64,000 nucleotides of DNA from Nicotiana tabacum (lineage: Eukaryota > Streptophyta > Magnoliopsida > Solanales > Solanaceae). The notes below the pieces were generated by a model. That model was not told the origin of the DNA. It ran no database searches and was given only the letters and a program-made list of their open reading frames with translations. The stretch is from NCBI RefSeq assembly GCF_000715075.1, contig NC_134101.1, positions 198,730,103-198,794,102 on the forward strand. Direction: 5' to 3'. The translations under genes were made by a program, and so were the position numbers. Positions 53,471 to 64,000 of this stretch are shown here, in pieces; the stretch's first letter is position 1, and each line of letters opens with the position of its first letter.

Positions 53471-53758
53471 TGATTTTTCTTACTTAAACTAGAGTGTTGC
53501 CCCTGATATGAATTCTCTGTACATTGCTCGACTTGGCATTTCTCAGAGACTGATCGGAAGGTCTTTCTTTAGACCGTAATGTGGGCTTTTGGATGAGGTT
53601 AGAAATAAAGGGTATCAAAAGCTCAAAGCAATTTCGACACGGGTTTAAAATTACAACTCTTGGAATCACATTTCTTATTACAAGTACAACTTCTGCCCCA
53701 GTTTCTTGCTTGGGGATCTTTGGATATTTTATTTTACTATGACCGAGCCGGAAAGCTG

Positions 53759-53797
53759 CCTACGTATCCTTAACAGGAATCAGGTCAAACGTAGTTC
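53759..53797 (-). other. Boundary hairpin motif, copy 6 (after integrase)
   Basis: GAACTACGTTTGACCTGATT, then 'cctgttaaggatacgtagg'. Outer stem CTACGT/ACGTAG, inner ATTCCT/AGGAT with a shorter loop. Confidence 0.65.
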
Positions 53798-54032
53798 ACA
53801 CGTGAATTTCCTTGTTGTTATACTTTTCACTTCTTTTCTCTTCTCTTTTTCTTTTCTTTCTATTTCTCTCTTTCTCGTTATTGATTCCAAAAGAGGGGTA
53901 TGAAAGAAATAAATAAGTCTCAAAAAGGGGGAACAAAGGGTGAAGTGTTTAGATAGCAGAACAAATTGCTTTCGTCATTCCAATCTTCGAAATAATGCCA
54001 AATACAAACAATCAACAGTTATAACAAAGAAA

Positions 54033-55305
54033 TCATACATAATATCTTTTTACTGCATCAGAATTGATAGCCATGTCTATGCATTTTCCTTCGATATCTG
54101 TTAAACATAGAGCGCCATTGGATAATACTCTGGTCATAATGAATGGCCCTTGCCAATTCGGGGCGAACTTGCCTTTTGCTTCAACCTGATGTGGAAGAAT
54201 ACGTTTCAGCACCTGCTGGCCCACTTCAAACTTCCTGGGACGTACCTTTTTGTTGTATTCTCTTCCCATTCTCTTTTGATACAACTGGCCATGACACACT
54301 GCTGCTAATCTTTTTTCATCAATCAAATTCAACTACTCCAAACGGGTCTTGACCCACTCATTATCATCGATTTCAGCTTCAGCGACAATCCGAAGGGACG
54401 GATTTCAACTTCCGTAGGTATCACTGCTTCAGTTCCATATACCAACAAATAAGGAGTCGCACCTACTGAAGTACGGACAATAGTGCGATAGCCCAGCAAC
54501 GCAAACGATAATTTTTCATGCCATTGCCTGGAACTTTCTACCATTTTCCGAAGTATCTTCTTTATGTTTTTGTTGGCGGCCTCAACTGCTCCATTCGCCT
54601 TGGGACGATATGGGGTAGAATTGCGATGTGTAATTTTAAACTGTTGGCATACCTCTTCCATCAATTTACTATTAAGATTAGCACCATTATCCGTGATAAT
54701 CACCTTTGGGATGCCGAATCAACAGATGATATTTGAGTGGACAAAATCGACCACTGCTTTCTTGGTCACTGATTTGAAAGTTTTGGCATCAACCCACTTG
54801 GTGAAATAATCAATGGCTACCAGAATGAATCTATGCCCATTGGATGCTGCTGGCTCAATTGGTCCAATGATATCCATGCCCCAAGCAACGAAGGGCCATG
54901 GTGCCGACATCGTGTGCAATTTCGATGGTGGAGAATGAATCAAATCTCCGCATATCTGGCATTGATGACATTTACACACAAAACTGATACAATCTCGCTC
55001 CATGGTGAGCCAATAATAACCTGCTCAGAGAATTTTCTTTGCCAGCACATACCCGCTCATATGTGGTCCGCAAACTCCTGAATGTACTTCGGACATGACA
55101 ACCGTAGCTTGTCTAGCATCTATGCATCTTAACAATCCAAGGTCTGGTGTTCTTTTATACAAAAATCCTCCACTTAAGAAGAATCCACTTTCCGGCCATC
55201 GAATTTATCTCTTCTGATCCCCCGTGGCTTGCACTGGATATATCCCCATTCTGATGTACTCCTGGATATCATGAAACCACGGTTCGCCATCAAGTTCTTC
55301 TTTAA
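54033..55305 (-). pseudogene. pol: Integrase of the second Ogre-like element
   Basis: Pieces in several frames: 55003-54719 (end of zinc finger CHQC and first Asp GMDIIGP), 54703-54329 (Asp in TDNGANL, Glu in GAVEAANK) and 54332-54033 (C-terminal domain with 'FAPNWQGPFIMTRV'). Damage: TGA near 55021 and at 54715-54717 (both CGA in relatives), a frameshift near 54396, and TAG near 54333. The HHCC His pair lies in the linker at about 55080-55060. The catalytic residues are still recognisable, but no product is possible. Confidence 0.88.
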
Positions 55306-56127
55306 TCATGTTGCAGTAAGCATGCTGATCTCGTGCTTGAATATGCAGAGGATCGACATAAGCTTTGTCCGGATGGTCAGGGTAGCCAAAGCATCGACGA
55401 CCTCATTATGGACCCTCAGAATATGCCTGAACTCCACTGATCGAAACCGTTGACAAAGATCATGTAAACATTGTCGGTACTGTATGAGCTTCAAATCTCG
55501 TGTTTCCCATTCTCCTTGAATTTGGTGTACCAGAAGATCCGAGTCTTCCAAGACCAAGACTTCCTGGACATCCATGTCTGCAGCTAGCCTTAAACCCAAA
55601 ATGCATGCTTCGTACTCAGCCATATTGTTGGTACAATAGAAACGAAGTTGAGGTGTAATAGGATAGTGATGCCCTGCTTCAGAAATAAGCACGACTCCTA
55701 TCCCCACTCCTTTCATGTTAGCAGCCCCATCAAAGAAAAGTTTCCAACCTGGTTTTTCGGCCTGTTCTAGTTCATCAACATGCATCACTTCTTCATCGGG
55801 AAAATAAGTTCTCAATGGCTCGTAATCTTCATCGACCGGGTTTTCAGCCAAATAATCAGCCAATGCTTGGGCTTTCATCGCGGTCCAAGACACATAGATG
55901 ATGTCAAACTCTGTGAGCAATATCTTCCACTTCGCAAGTCTCCCTGTCGGCATAGGCTTCTGAAAGATATACTTCAATGGATCCAAGCGCGAAATGAGGT
56001 AAGTAGTGTAGAATGACAAATAATGTTTCAATTTCTGTGTCACCCAAGTTAGGGCGCAACATGTCCTTTCCAGGTGAGTGTACTTAACCTCATAAGTCGT
56101 GAAATTCTTGCTAAGATAGTATATGGC
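55306..56127 (-). pseudogene. pol: RNase H domains of the second Ogre-like element
   Basis: The tether RNase H and archaeal-type RNase H in one frame (56043-55306) after the TAG at 56128. Acids are present in FFDGAA, AEYEAC and EDSDLL; the last motif reads NEVVDALA (Ala to Val, Asp kept). GDSD has become EDSD. About 16-20 bases are missing near 55378 just after 'ALATL', which shifts the frame and removes the 'ASMLHHP' block. Confidence 0.85.
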
Positions 56128-57499
56128 CTATTCTTTCCTGCCGGTGACGTCATGCTGCCCCAGTACACAGCCAAATGAATTTTCTAGGACAGTCAAGTAA
56201 AGAATCAAATGTCTCCCTGGTTCTGGAGGTACCAGCACAGGCGGGTTAGACAAGTATCCCTTTATCTCATTGAATGCTTCTTGACACTCATCATTCCACT
56301 TGATCGCAGCGTCCTTCTTCAGCAACTTGAAAATAGGCTCACAAGTTGTCGTGAGCTGAGCAATAAATCTGCTGATATAGTTCAACCTTCCTAACAGACT
56401 CATCACTTCAGTCTTGTTCCTCGGAGGGGGCAATTCTTGTATGGATTTGATCTTCGATGGGTCCAACTCGATGCCTCGCCGACTGACTATGAATCCCAAC
56501 AGTTTTCCGAATGGAATACCAAATGCACACTTGGCGGGGTTAAGCTTTAGATTGTACCTGCGAAGCCTCTGGAAGAATTTCCTCAATTCCTCGACGTGGT
56601 CATCCTGATGCTTTGATTTTATGATCACATCATCTACGTATACCTCAATCTCCTTGTGTATCATATCGTGAAACACAGTAGTCATTGCCCTCATATAAGT
56701 TGCCCCAACATTCTTCAAACCAAATGGCATTACCCGGTAGCAATAAGTTCCCCAAGGTGTGATGAATGTCGTCTTTTCTGCATCTTCTTCATCTATTAGA
56801 ATCTGATGATACCTGGCATAACAATCCACAAAAGATCCAATATCACGCTTGGCATAATTATCAATCAAAATATGGATATTGGGTAGTGGGAAGTTATCTT
56901 TCGGACTTGCTTTGTTGAGATTGCGGTAATCGACGCATACTCTGATCTTGCCATCCTTCTTCGGTACATGCACGACATTAGCCAACCAAACAGGATATCG
57001 AGTGACCCGAATAACCTTTGCATCCAACTGCTTGGTAACTTCTTCTTTAATCTTCACACTCATATCAGTTTTGAATTTCCTCAACTTTTGTTTGATGGGA
57101 GGGAATGCTGGATCAGTGGGCAATTTGTGGACCACTAAATCAGTGCTTAAACCCGACATGTCATCATATGACCACACAAAAACATCTTTGTACTCGATGA
57201 GTGTTTTGATTAAATCCTCCCGGATTTTTGGCTCGAGGTGGACACTTATTTTAGTTTTTTGGACATTGTCTATGTCCCCTAAATTGACGGCATCTGTGTC
57301 ATTCAGGTTGGGTTTGGGATTTTCTTCAAAGTGAATTAACTTCTTACTAATTTCTTCGAAGGCTTCATCCTCATCATCGTATTCTGATTCGTAATCACAA
57401 TCTACTTCTTGAACTAATATTTCAAAATCAGATTGATTTTTAAGATTGGGCTGAGGATTCCTTATGCATACCATGACATTAGAACCAACGTAAAAAGAA
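56128..57499 (-). pseudogene. pol: Reverse transcriptase of the second Ogre-like element
   Basis: The frame opens in the intron (57537) and is in register after the acceptor at 57500. It has the acidic linker, 'KIRVCVDYRNLNKASPKDN', 'WGTYCYRVMPFGLKNVG' and YVDD, then the 'LLGRLNYISRFIAQLT' region. It stops at TAG 56128-56130, at exactly the codon where the first Ogre element also has TAG and the nested one has CAA. Apart from that stop the RT is open. Confidence 0.92.
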
Positions 57500-57684
57500 C
57501 TGTATAGAAAAGAAAGCAAAACATAAAGGAAAACCATCAGGAATGATGAAGAAAGGGAAATTTTATTTTATTGAATGATAAAAGATAACAAGGTTTGCAC
57601 ACTCAAACAGACTAAAAAAATGAAATCCGGATTACAACCCTGAAATAATCCGTACAAACTTAAAGGAAAATCAAAGCAAACTAC
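57500..57684 (-). other. Predicted intron of the second Ogre-like element, 185 bp
   Basis: Donor TCTTG|GTAGTTTGC, acceptor 'tttctatacag|ttctttttac'. Length and splice sites match the intron at 34473-34657, and the joined frame is open across the split codon. Confidence 0.8.
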
Positions 57685-60600
57685 CAAGACTCCTTCCGAG
57701 TAGGGAGAGGAGTAGCCTTCCAATTATTAAGCTTTGTTGTTGGCCCAACAAATTGCACTTCCGTGTTGCTAGAACCTTATCCAATTTCCACCATGTTCAC
57801 ACTGTCGAACAACTTCTCAAATCTTTCCATTAACTCCATGTCTAGATCAATCACAGAACTAGGAATTGCTGTCACTGGGCGACTCCTCGTACCGGACTTG
57901 ACAAATGATTTGGAAAGATGTGGGACCGGCTTTGGAATGACCCATGTCCTCTGTTTCAATTTCCTGGCTCTTTTTATGTCTGCGGTTGTGGGCTTGAATC
58001 CCAGAACAAATGTTCCCAAGTTTTCAGGAAGAGACACGGGCGGTATGATGCCTTGCAGATCTGACCCCAAATCCTTTCCTGGTACAAAACCATTCTTCAG
58101 CATTTCATACGCTATCATGACTGATGCGGCGGTTATCTTCGAATTTCGGATACACTTCCCCTCTGGAACTTTCTCGACTGACATTGTGTCAGAAACTTGG
58201 TAGACCCATGGTCCCTTGTCATCTTCCACCTCAATGAATGGTACAATGGTGTTGCTGTGAGCGCACAAATTATCTTCACCGTGCACAACTATTTCCTGTC
58301 TGTCCCATTCGAACTTGACCATCTGATAGAGTGTTGATGGTACTACTTTAGCGGCGTGGATCCATGGTCGTCCTAATAGCAAATTGTAGGAAACAGCTAT
58401 ATCCAGCACTTGGAATTCTATTGTGAATTCTACTGGACCTATAGTCAGCTCCAACATTATGTCCCCGACTGAGTCTTTGCCTCCGCCGTCAAATACTCGC
58501 ACACAGATACTGTTCTTATGGATCCTCGCATCTTCTACTTTCAACTTGCTTAGAGTGGAAGAGTGGACAGATGTTCGCACTTGAACCATTGTCAACCAAT
58601 ACCCGGGTTACCACGGAATCCTCGCATTTTACTGTCAGGTAAAGGGCTTTGTTGTGCTAAGTACCCTTTATGGGCAATTCATCATCGAAAAAAGTGACTC
58701 TGTTTACTTCAAAAATCTTGCTGGCTATCTTTTCCAGATAGTTCACCGAGATCTTGTCGGGAACATGGGCCTCATTGAGGATTTTCATCAATGATCGGCG
58801 GTGCTCATCTGAATGGATTAGCAATGAGAGCAATGAGATCTGAGCGGGCGTTTTCCTCAACTGCTCTACAACCGAATAGTCATGCACTTTCATTTTCCTC
58901 AAAAATTCCTTTGCCTCTTCTTTAGTTACAGCTTTCTTCACCGGCGTTGGATCATCCTTAGTTCTTCTTAACTCCTCGGGAGTAAAACACCTTCCTGAGC
59001 GAGTCAAACCTTGTGCTTCACAAACTTCTTCCTTGATTTTTTTCCTTTGTAAATCACCGTCACCCGTTCATAATTCCAAGGAACAACTTTGTTGTTGATC
59101 ACTGGAAGCTGAGTTACTGGTTTTATAATAACAGGCTCTATGCGATCCCCCTTCACGACCACAACAGGTTCATTTGCAACCCCTGGTACTACCACTTTAG
59201 CTTTCTCGAGTTTCACTGCAACAATGTTTGACGACCCTTTCTCGGCTACCACAGCTGGTTTATTGTCTACCCCTTTTAACTGGACCATTGATTTCCCTTT
59301 AGTTACCTTTTCCTTTGAGCTGGTTTCACTGGAACGGACCATCATTACCGTCTGCGAGGGCTTCTTGGGATCCCCTCCTTTGTGTATCAACTCAATCATA
59401 TGGGTCTCATGGTGAGCTGGGAGTGGATTCTGATTGATATTTGGTGCTTCTGGGGCCTGAACCTCGATCCGATGAGTATTAATAAGCTCTTGCACAACTA
59501 TTTTCAGTTTCCAACATTTCTCTGTATCATGCCCCGAGGCTCCTGAACAGTACTCACAACTCACTGAGTGGTCAAGATTTCTAGGAGGAGGATTTGGCAA
59601 TTTAGGCTCAATTGGATTCAGCATGCCCAACTGCCTCAACCTGTGGAAAAGACTAGTATATGATTCCACCAATGGAGTGAAAGTCTTTTGCTTCTGTAAC
59701 CTCTCATTCTTGAAGGCTTGGTTTGGTCGGAAACCCGTTCCGGGGGGGTTTCTGTAGGCTCTTGGGGTTTGATATTTATTTTGTGGAGCTGGGTATGGAT
59801 TTGGTGGAGCCGGCGCACGCCATTGTGCATGTGCCAGAGTTTGGGTATAGGTTTGTGCATGATGGATGGAAAATGGGGATCTGGTGGTGGGTAGTAATGT
59901 TGTGGAGGGCTATATGGAGTGTGGGGGTAATTTTGGTGGTAGGGTCGTGGTTGGCTATAGTAGGGTGACGGGCCTCTAGATCCGAACCAGGCACCGGATT
60001 CAACAGTCGTGACATCTTCTTTCTTCTTCTTCCCATGTACACCCCCAGTACCGCTTTGAATGGCCTGAGTGGTTGCCTTGATCGCTGAATAACTCATGAT
60101 TTTGTTGAACTTAAGCCCCTCCTCGACCATGGCACCCATTTTTACAACCTCATTAAAAGACTTGCCAATTGCGGACACCAAATGGCCAAAGTAAGTTGGC
60201 TCCAAAGCCTGCAAAAAGTAATCAACCATCTCGCTCTCTTTCATTGGGGGATCTACCCTTGTTGCTTGCTCCCTCCACCGGAAACCATATTCTCTAAAGC
60301 TTTCATTGTGCTTCTTCTCTAGCTTAGTCAAAGATAGTCGGTCTGGAATGATCTCAAGATTATACTGAAAGTGACAAGCGAATGCTTGTGCAAGGTCATC
60401 CCATGTGTACCATCTTCCGTGATCTTGGCGGGTGTACCACTCCAATGCTGCTCCGCTCAAACTCTGACTGAAGTAAGCCATTAGCAATTCATCCTTTCCT
60501 CCGGCTCACCTCATCTTACTGCAAAAACCTCTCAAATGAGCCACCGGATCACCGTGTCTGTTGTACAAGTCAAATTTGGGCATTTTGAACCCTGTCGGTA

Positions 60601-61198
60601 GTTGTACATTTGGGAATAAACACAGGTCTTTGTAAGCCACGCTTACCTGACCTCCTATCCCTCTCATATCCCTGAAGAATTGTTCTATGCTTTTCATTTT
60701 TCTGAACATCTCCTCATGTTCGGGATTTTTGGCTGGTCTCTCAGCTTCTCTCGGGAGATCAGAACGTGGATCGTAAGGGTAGGTTTCGAGAGCTTTGAAG
60801 GTGGGTTCCGAGGGATAATACTGGTTGTCCTGAGCTTGGAACACTGGTTCACTCAGGGATCTATGGAGTGCAGCTGGTGGAGATGCCACAAAGACAGGGG
60901 TGACTGGCGGAGGAGGGCATGGAATCGATTTTGGTGGTGGAGCTTGCGGCATATGAGAAGTAGTGCCATGGTAGTGTTGATAAATGGGAAAACCTGGATT
61001 GGTGGCAGGATGATCCTGAGACTGAGCTAATGGTGGGGTAAAAATCGGGTTGGCTGGGCAAGACGGCGGTGATTGCCCTTGGGACCAGGCCTGGTACATT
61101 TCGGCCATTTGTTGCTTAAGCTTGAACATCTCCTCTTTCATTTTATTGACGTCCAACTCCTCTACCTCAACACTAGTGTCAACCTCCGGGATAGACAT
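57685..61198 (-). pseudogene. gag: Gag-protease of the second Ogre-like element
   Basis: Start ATG 61198 (MSIPEVD). In order: coiled coil 'MKEEMFKLKQQMAEMYQAW', Pro-rich linker, gag domain (stop TGA at 60506 inside 'CSKMRGAGGKDE'), continued in frame 60487-59636. A shift near 59840 leads to 59672-59004 with the zinc knuckle CEYCSGASGHDTEKC; another near 59041 leads to 59007-58657. A TAG at 58657 precedes the protease, whose DNGSS motif (about 58590) is followed at once by a frameshift. 58595-57777 holds the rest of the protease and the G-patch-like part ('MLKNGFVPGKDLGSDLQGI'; GKGLG changed to GKDLG). TAA 57777. Clearly dead. Confidence 0.9.
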
Positions 61199-61799
61199 GA
61201 TTTCTAGTATTGGTCCCTTTGATCTGGTTTGGTAATGATAATGTACCAGTATCCTCTAAATAAACAAACTGCTTGAACTCTCTGGAAAACAACAAACTTG
61301 TTAGTTCTTAGAGTTTAACACATATGTAATTACACGTTGGGATGCAATGCACCTAGGCAATTAACCATTTTCTATCATGCATTTTCTTCGGTTGCGTGTG
61401 TTATCTCGGCCTCTCATAATTGTGCCCCTTCTTTTAAGCTTCTTTTATTCTATCCTTCTTTATTTCCCCTTTTTCTTTTTAGTGGTGGTTCAATCCTATA
61501 GAGATTACCTACGTATCATGTCCCCGCATGAATCAGACCGTGTGTAGTTCTATCGAAATAAGTGCGAAAAGCAAAGAGACAATTTTTGGAAATTTTCGAT
61601 TTTTCATTAATAAACATTCTATTACAAACTAGACGCTTTCGGAAAGGAAAATAACAGACTCGAAACCAAACCAAGTACAAACTCAAGAACTTCTGACAGA
61701 CTCTGATGCGAAAGGAAAGATAGACTCTAACAGACAACAGACCCTAAGGAAAAAGAAAATGCAGACTCAAACTACGAATACATTAAAGTTTTAAATTTG
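61199..61799 (-). other. Spacer between ORF1 and gag, second element
   Basis: About 600 bases with boundary hairpin copy 7 (61508-61550). The open frame 61737-61516 has no counterpart in the first element and is probably chance. Confidence 0.55.
61508..61550 (-). other. Boundary hairpin motif, copy 7 (ORF1/gag spacer)
   Basis: GAACTACACACGGTCTGATT, then 'catgcggggacatgatacgtagg'. Inner stem ATTCATG/CATGAT as in copy 4; outer pairing CTAC/GTAG. Confidence 0.6.
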
Positions 61800-63831
61800 G
61801 GTGCCCGCGGGGCTTCATTCGGCCTTGCCGCGGGCTTAGGTGTAAGGCCCCTTTTCCATCTATTCCAATTCATACATGATTTTCTTCACAAATATCATCA
61901 CTGCCGAGTAGAATGTAATGCGGGTCATGTTTTCACACACCCGACATTTCCTGGTAATAGCATGAGCAATAGTCAAAATCTTGTCCCTGGTTCGGTCTTT
62001 CTCTAGGAGTAGGCGTTCTATCTGATCCCCTCTAGCCTTAAAAACCCGAGAATCATACAGATGTTGTTTCTATAACTACTGTATTTCATTTTCCATCAAG
62101 GCCATTAGATCATAGCAGTGTTCACTTTCGGTTTCAAAAGCCTTGGCTTGTTTAGCCGCCTCGCTCTCTAGGGTGGTCACCTTCCTTTTTAGACTAGCAA
62201 TGGTCTTTTCATAATCTTTCCTCGCCTACTGTAAGTACTGTGTGTGCTCTTTTGTTCTTTTTGCCCATTGTGCCTGGAGTTGTGCTATGGTACCCTCAGA
62301 TTTCTTCAAATCATCCCGGCACTCACTGATTTCCTTTTTCAACCCTTTTATTAACCGCTCATCCGACCGACTCCTTTGTTGGTTGTAAGCATCTATCCTC
62401 ATTTGTCGGACTTGGGCTTTCAGCGCCTCATTTTCTTGGGCCAATTTGTTTTTTTTCTCCCTGATCGGCATCAACTTGCAGACTATTTTCAAATTCCAGG
62501 TCTCTAATTTGTTGCTTCAGCTTGCCTATTTCTGCCCTGTAACTCTCTTCTTTTGCTAACCAACCCCATTGCTCTTGTGAATCATTAGTAAACTGTTGGA
62601 CATGGGTTCTTTTGGCGGGCCTTTGGAGAATCTGGAACCTTTTCCCAAACCACGCATTATACTTCGGATTCACCTCACCTTTAGCCAGATCTCGGACCAT
62701 AGTCTTAGGCTCAAGGAACCGGCATTCGTTCCACAATTTGCGAATTTTATCTTCCGGGAATGTGGCTCTCGGCCTTAACTCAATGACGTGCTTGCTCAAG
62801 TCTTCATCTTTGGGGATGACTTGAAACCTTCCCAGTTGGCGTAGTACCCGATGGGGAGCATATAGTTGGATACTCCAAACACCCATTAAAAGAATATGAC
62901 ACTCTCCTGCTGACATATATAGCACCTCGGTAACGGGCAACCACCCAAATGCCCATTCAATTTTATCGGCAGTCAATGACCTCACTCGTATGAGCCAAGC
63001 TTCGGTACCCTCAGGAAATGCAATACCCCTTACCCGCTTTTCAAATTCTTCGATACAACTTAACCCAGTCAGCCCATAGTTCATGTACACCGCCTGGTGG
63101 CACAGATGTTCTTGCATCCACAACTGAAATAATAAATTGCAACCTTGGAAAAAATGTCCTCCCTCCCTGCAAACAGTCAATGCTCGGTAAATTTCTGACA
63201 AAATCAGGGGAAATATAGTGCTATCTGCCCTTTTAATTGCAACATCAACCATCCCTACGAGACCTGTCTCTATTTTCTTATCTACTCATGGACAAATCAC
63301 GATTCCCAAGAATATCGTTATGAACGCCAAGGTTCGTCTTGCTTCCCATTTACTTCTGTTCCCAACATGGGTTAGTCCCAGATTTGGTTCTTCGAAACCC
63401 TGAGGATTACCATAACGCTGATACAGGAACTGAAGAGTGCAACATCCTCCTGACAAATCATCATTCTGAACACTTCGGCTGATGTTTAGCAAATCCAAAA
63501 ATTTGTGCGGAGATACCGGTCTTGGTGACAACAAATATTGACCCCTTATATTTCCATTCAAACCCGCATAACCCGCGACTTTCTCCAGCGTGGGCGTAAG
63601 CTCAAAACCCCCAAAGCGAAACACATTGCGGGTCGGGCCCTAAAATGGTATTAAGGCCTCGATGACATCCGAATTTGGCTTGACATTTAGTAGACCGACA
63701 AGACCTCCCATGATTCTAGCCACTATTTCTTTGTTGCCTTCTCCCAGATCATTCCACCACATGTGGAGCTGGAGGGGGACCTCATTAAGTATGGTGAAAG
63801 ATTCATTTGCATTTGTGCTCATCCTACACAT
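61800..63831 (-). pseudogene. ORF1 of the second Ogre-like element
   Basis: Homologous to 40752-38625: 'LQLHMWWNDLGEG', 'FRFGGFELTPTLEKVAGYAG', 'LDLLNIS', 'GGCCTLQFLYQRYG', 'ITIFLGIVICP', 'PLILSEIYRALTVC', 'VLRQLGRFQVIPKDEDLS', then a coiled coil. Breaks: TAG near 63640 (TGG in the relative), TGA near 63286, a shift near 62455 in a T/A run (frame 63252-62428 to 62492-62226) and a stop near 62228, after which coiled-coil sequence goes on to about 61800. The globular domain resembles the plant mobile domain; function unknown. Confidence 0.82.
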
Positions 63832-64000
63832 TTATTAAGATGATTAAGAAAAAGGTAAATTTATTTGATTCAAAACAAAACTACTATTTTTTTTTTATTT
63901 TTTTTCCAAACTAAAATGAAAGACCCGATTTTTCAAACACGGCCTTTCAGCACTTCGGAGACGAAGATTTTAAGGCTCTGTGGATTAACCGATCGAAATC
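63832..64000 (-). other. 5' leader of the second Ogre-like element (partial)
   Basis: AT-rich sequence upstream of ORF1. No PBS is reached before the window ends. Confidence 0.6.

Larger units (their letters stand above)
50905..54032 (-). other. 3' UTR of the second Ogre-like element
   Basis: About 3.1 kb with no gene: boundary hairpins at 53759-53797 and 51027-51069, the three-unit repeat at 53280-53470, a 'ccaggagggtcctga' repeat (52030-52600) and the main array (51350-51950). Open frames in 51340-51997 come from the array. Confidence 0.75.
48578..64000 (-). mobile_element. Second Ogre-like element, 5' end beyond window
   Basis: Same order as the 24107-45993 element: ORF1 (63831-61800), gag-protease (61198-57685), intron (57500-57684), RT to integrase (57499-54033), 3' UTR with arrays, PPT (50889-50904) and 3' LTR (48578-50888). 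The five bases before its end are ATAGT, the expected target duplication; the other copy would be right of the window. It is a distinct subfamily: LTR half as long, arrays with a different monomer. It carries more stops and indels than the first. Confidence 0.92.

Overview
The window is a retrotransposon-dominated stretch of a flowering-plant nuclear genome. Codon-level similarity of the repeats and the Tat/Ogre, Athila, Stowaway and hAT mix point to a eudicot; Solanaceae is my best guess from memory of such repeats, not a proven assignment. I find no intact host gene, tRNA or rRNA. Almost every open frame belongs to a transposable element, and every large element carries nonsense codons or frameshifts.

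Layout: (1) 1-4067, the end of a large Tat/Ogre-type LTR that cuts into a LINE. (2) 4068-5650, the LINE remnant on the minus strand (end of ORF1 plus the AP-endonuclease domain). (3) 5761-6933, a non-autonomous hAT element with a perfect 8-bp target duplication, sitting in a MITE end; then a Stowaway-like MITE at 7101-7335. (4) about 8450-46731, an Athila-type Ty3/gypsy element on the plus strand (LTR with TATA box, tRNA-Asp-type PBS, gag, protease, RT, RNase H, integrase) split twice. The first insertion, 11508-21324 (TSD GCTCA), is a deleted plus-strand Tat/Ogre element lacking gag and protease. The second, 24107-45993 (TSD GGACC), is a nearly full 21.9-kb Ogre-like element on the minus strand with both 4.4-4.5-kb LTRs, PBS, PPT, extra 5' ORF1, gag-protease, an intron, RT/RNase H/archaeal-type RNase H/integrase and a repeat-rich 3' UTR. 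(5) 46732-48577, unassigned AT-rich DNA, a Stowaway-like MITE and an LTR-like fragment. (6) 48578-64000+, a second minus-strand Ogre-like element, more decayed, whose 5' LTR lies beyond the window.

How the parts work together: in Ogre/Tat elements the LTR promoter drives one long RNA primed at the PBS by a tRNA. ORF1 (function unknown) precedes gag; splicing of a short intron fuses gag-protease to RT-integrase; a degenerate RNase H is followed by a second RNase H with all catalytic acids. The window lets three related elements be compared side by side. That comparison gives the main finding: a 39-43-nt sequence recurs at fixed boundaries (between ORF1 and gag, after integrase, before the PPT), seven copies in all, and can fold into a hairpin whose paired positions change together between copies. 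I know of no description of it as an RNA structure. Other points of note are an inverted gag fragment inside an LTR, homologous but diverged 3'-UTR tandem arrays, an intron of identical length in two elements, and an LTR pair that differs only around its TATA box.
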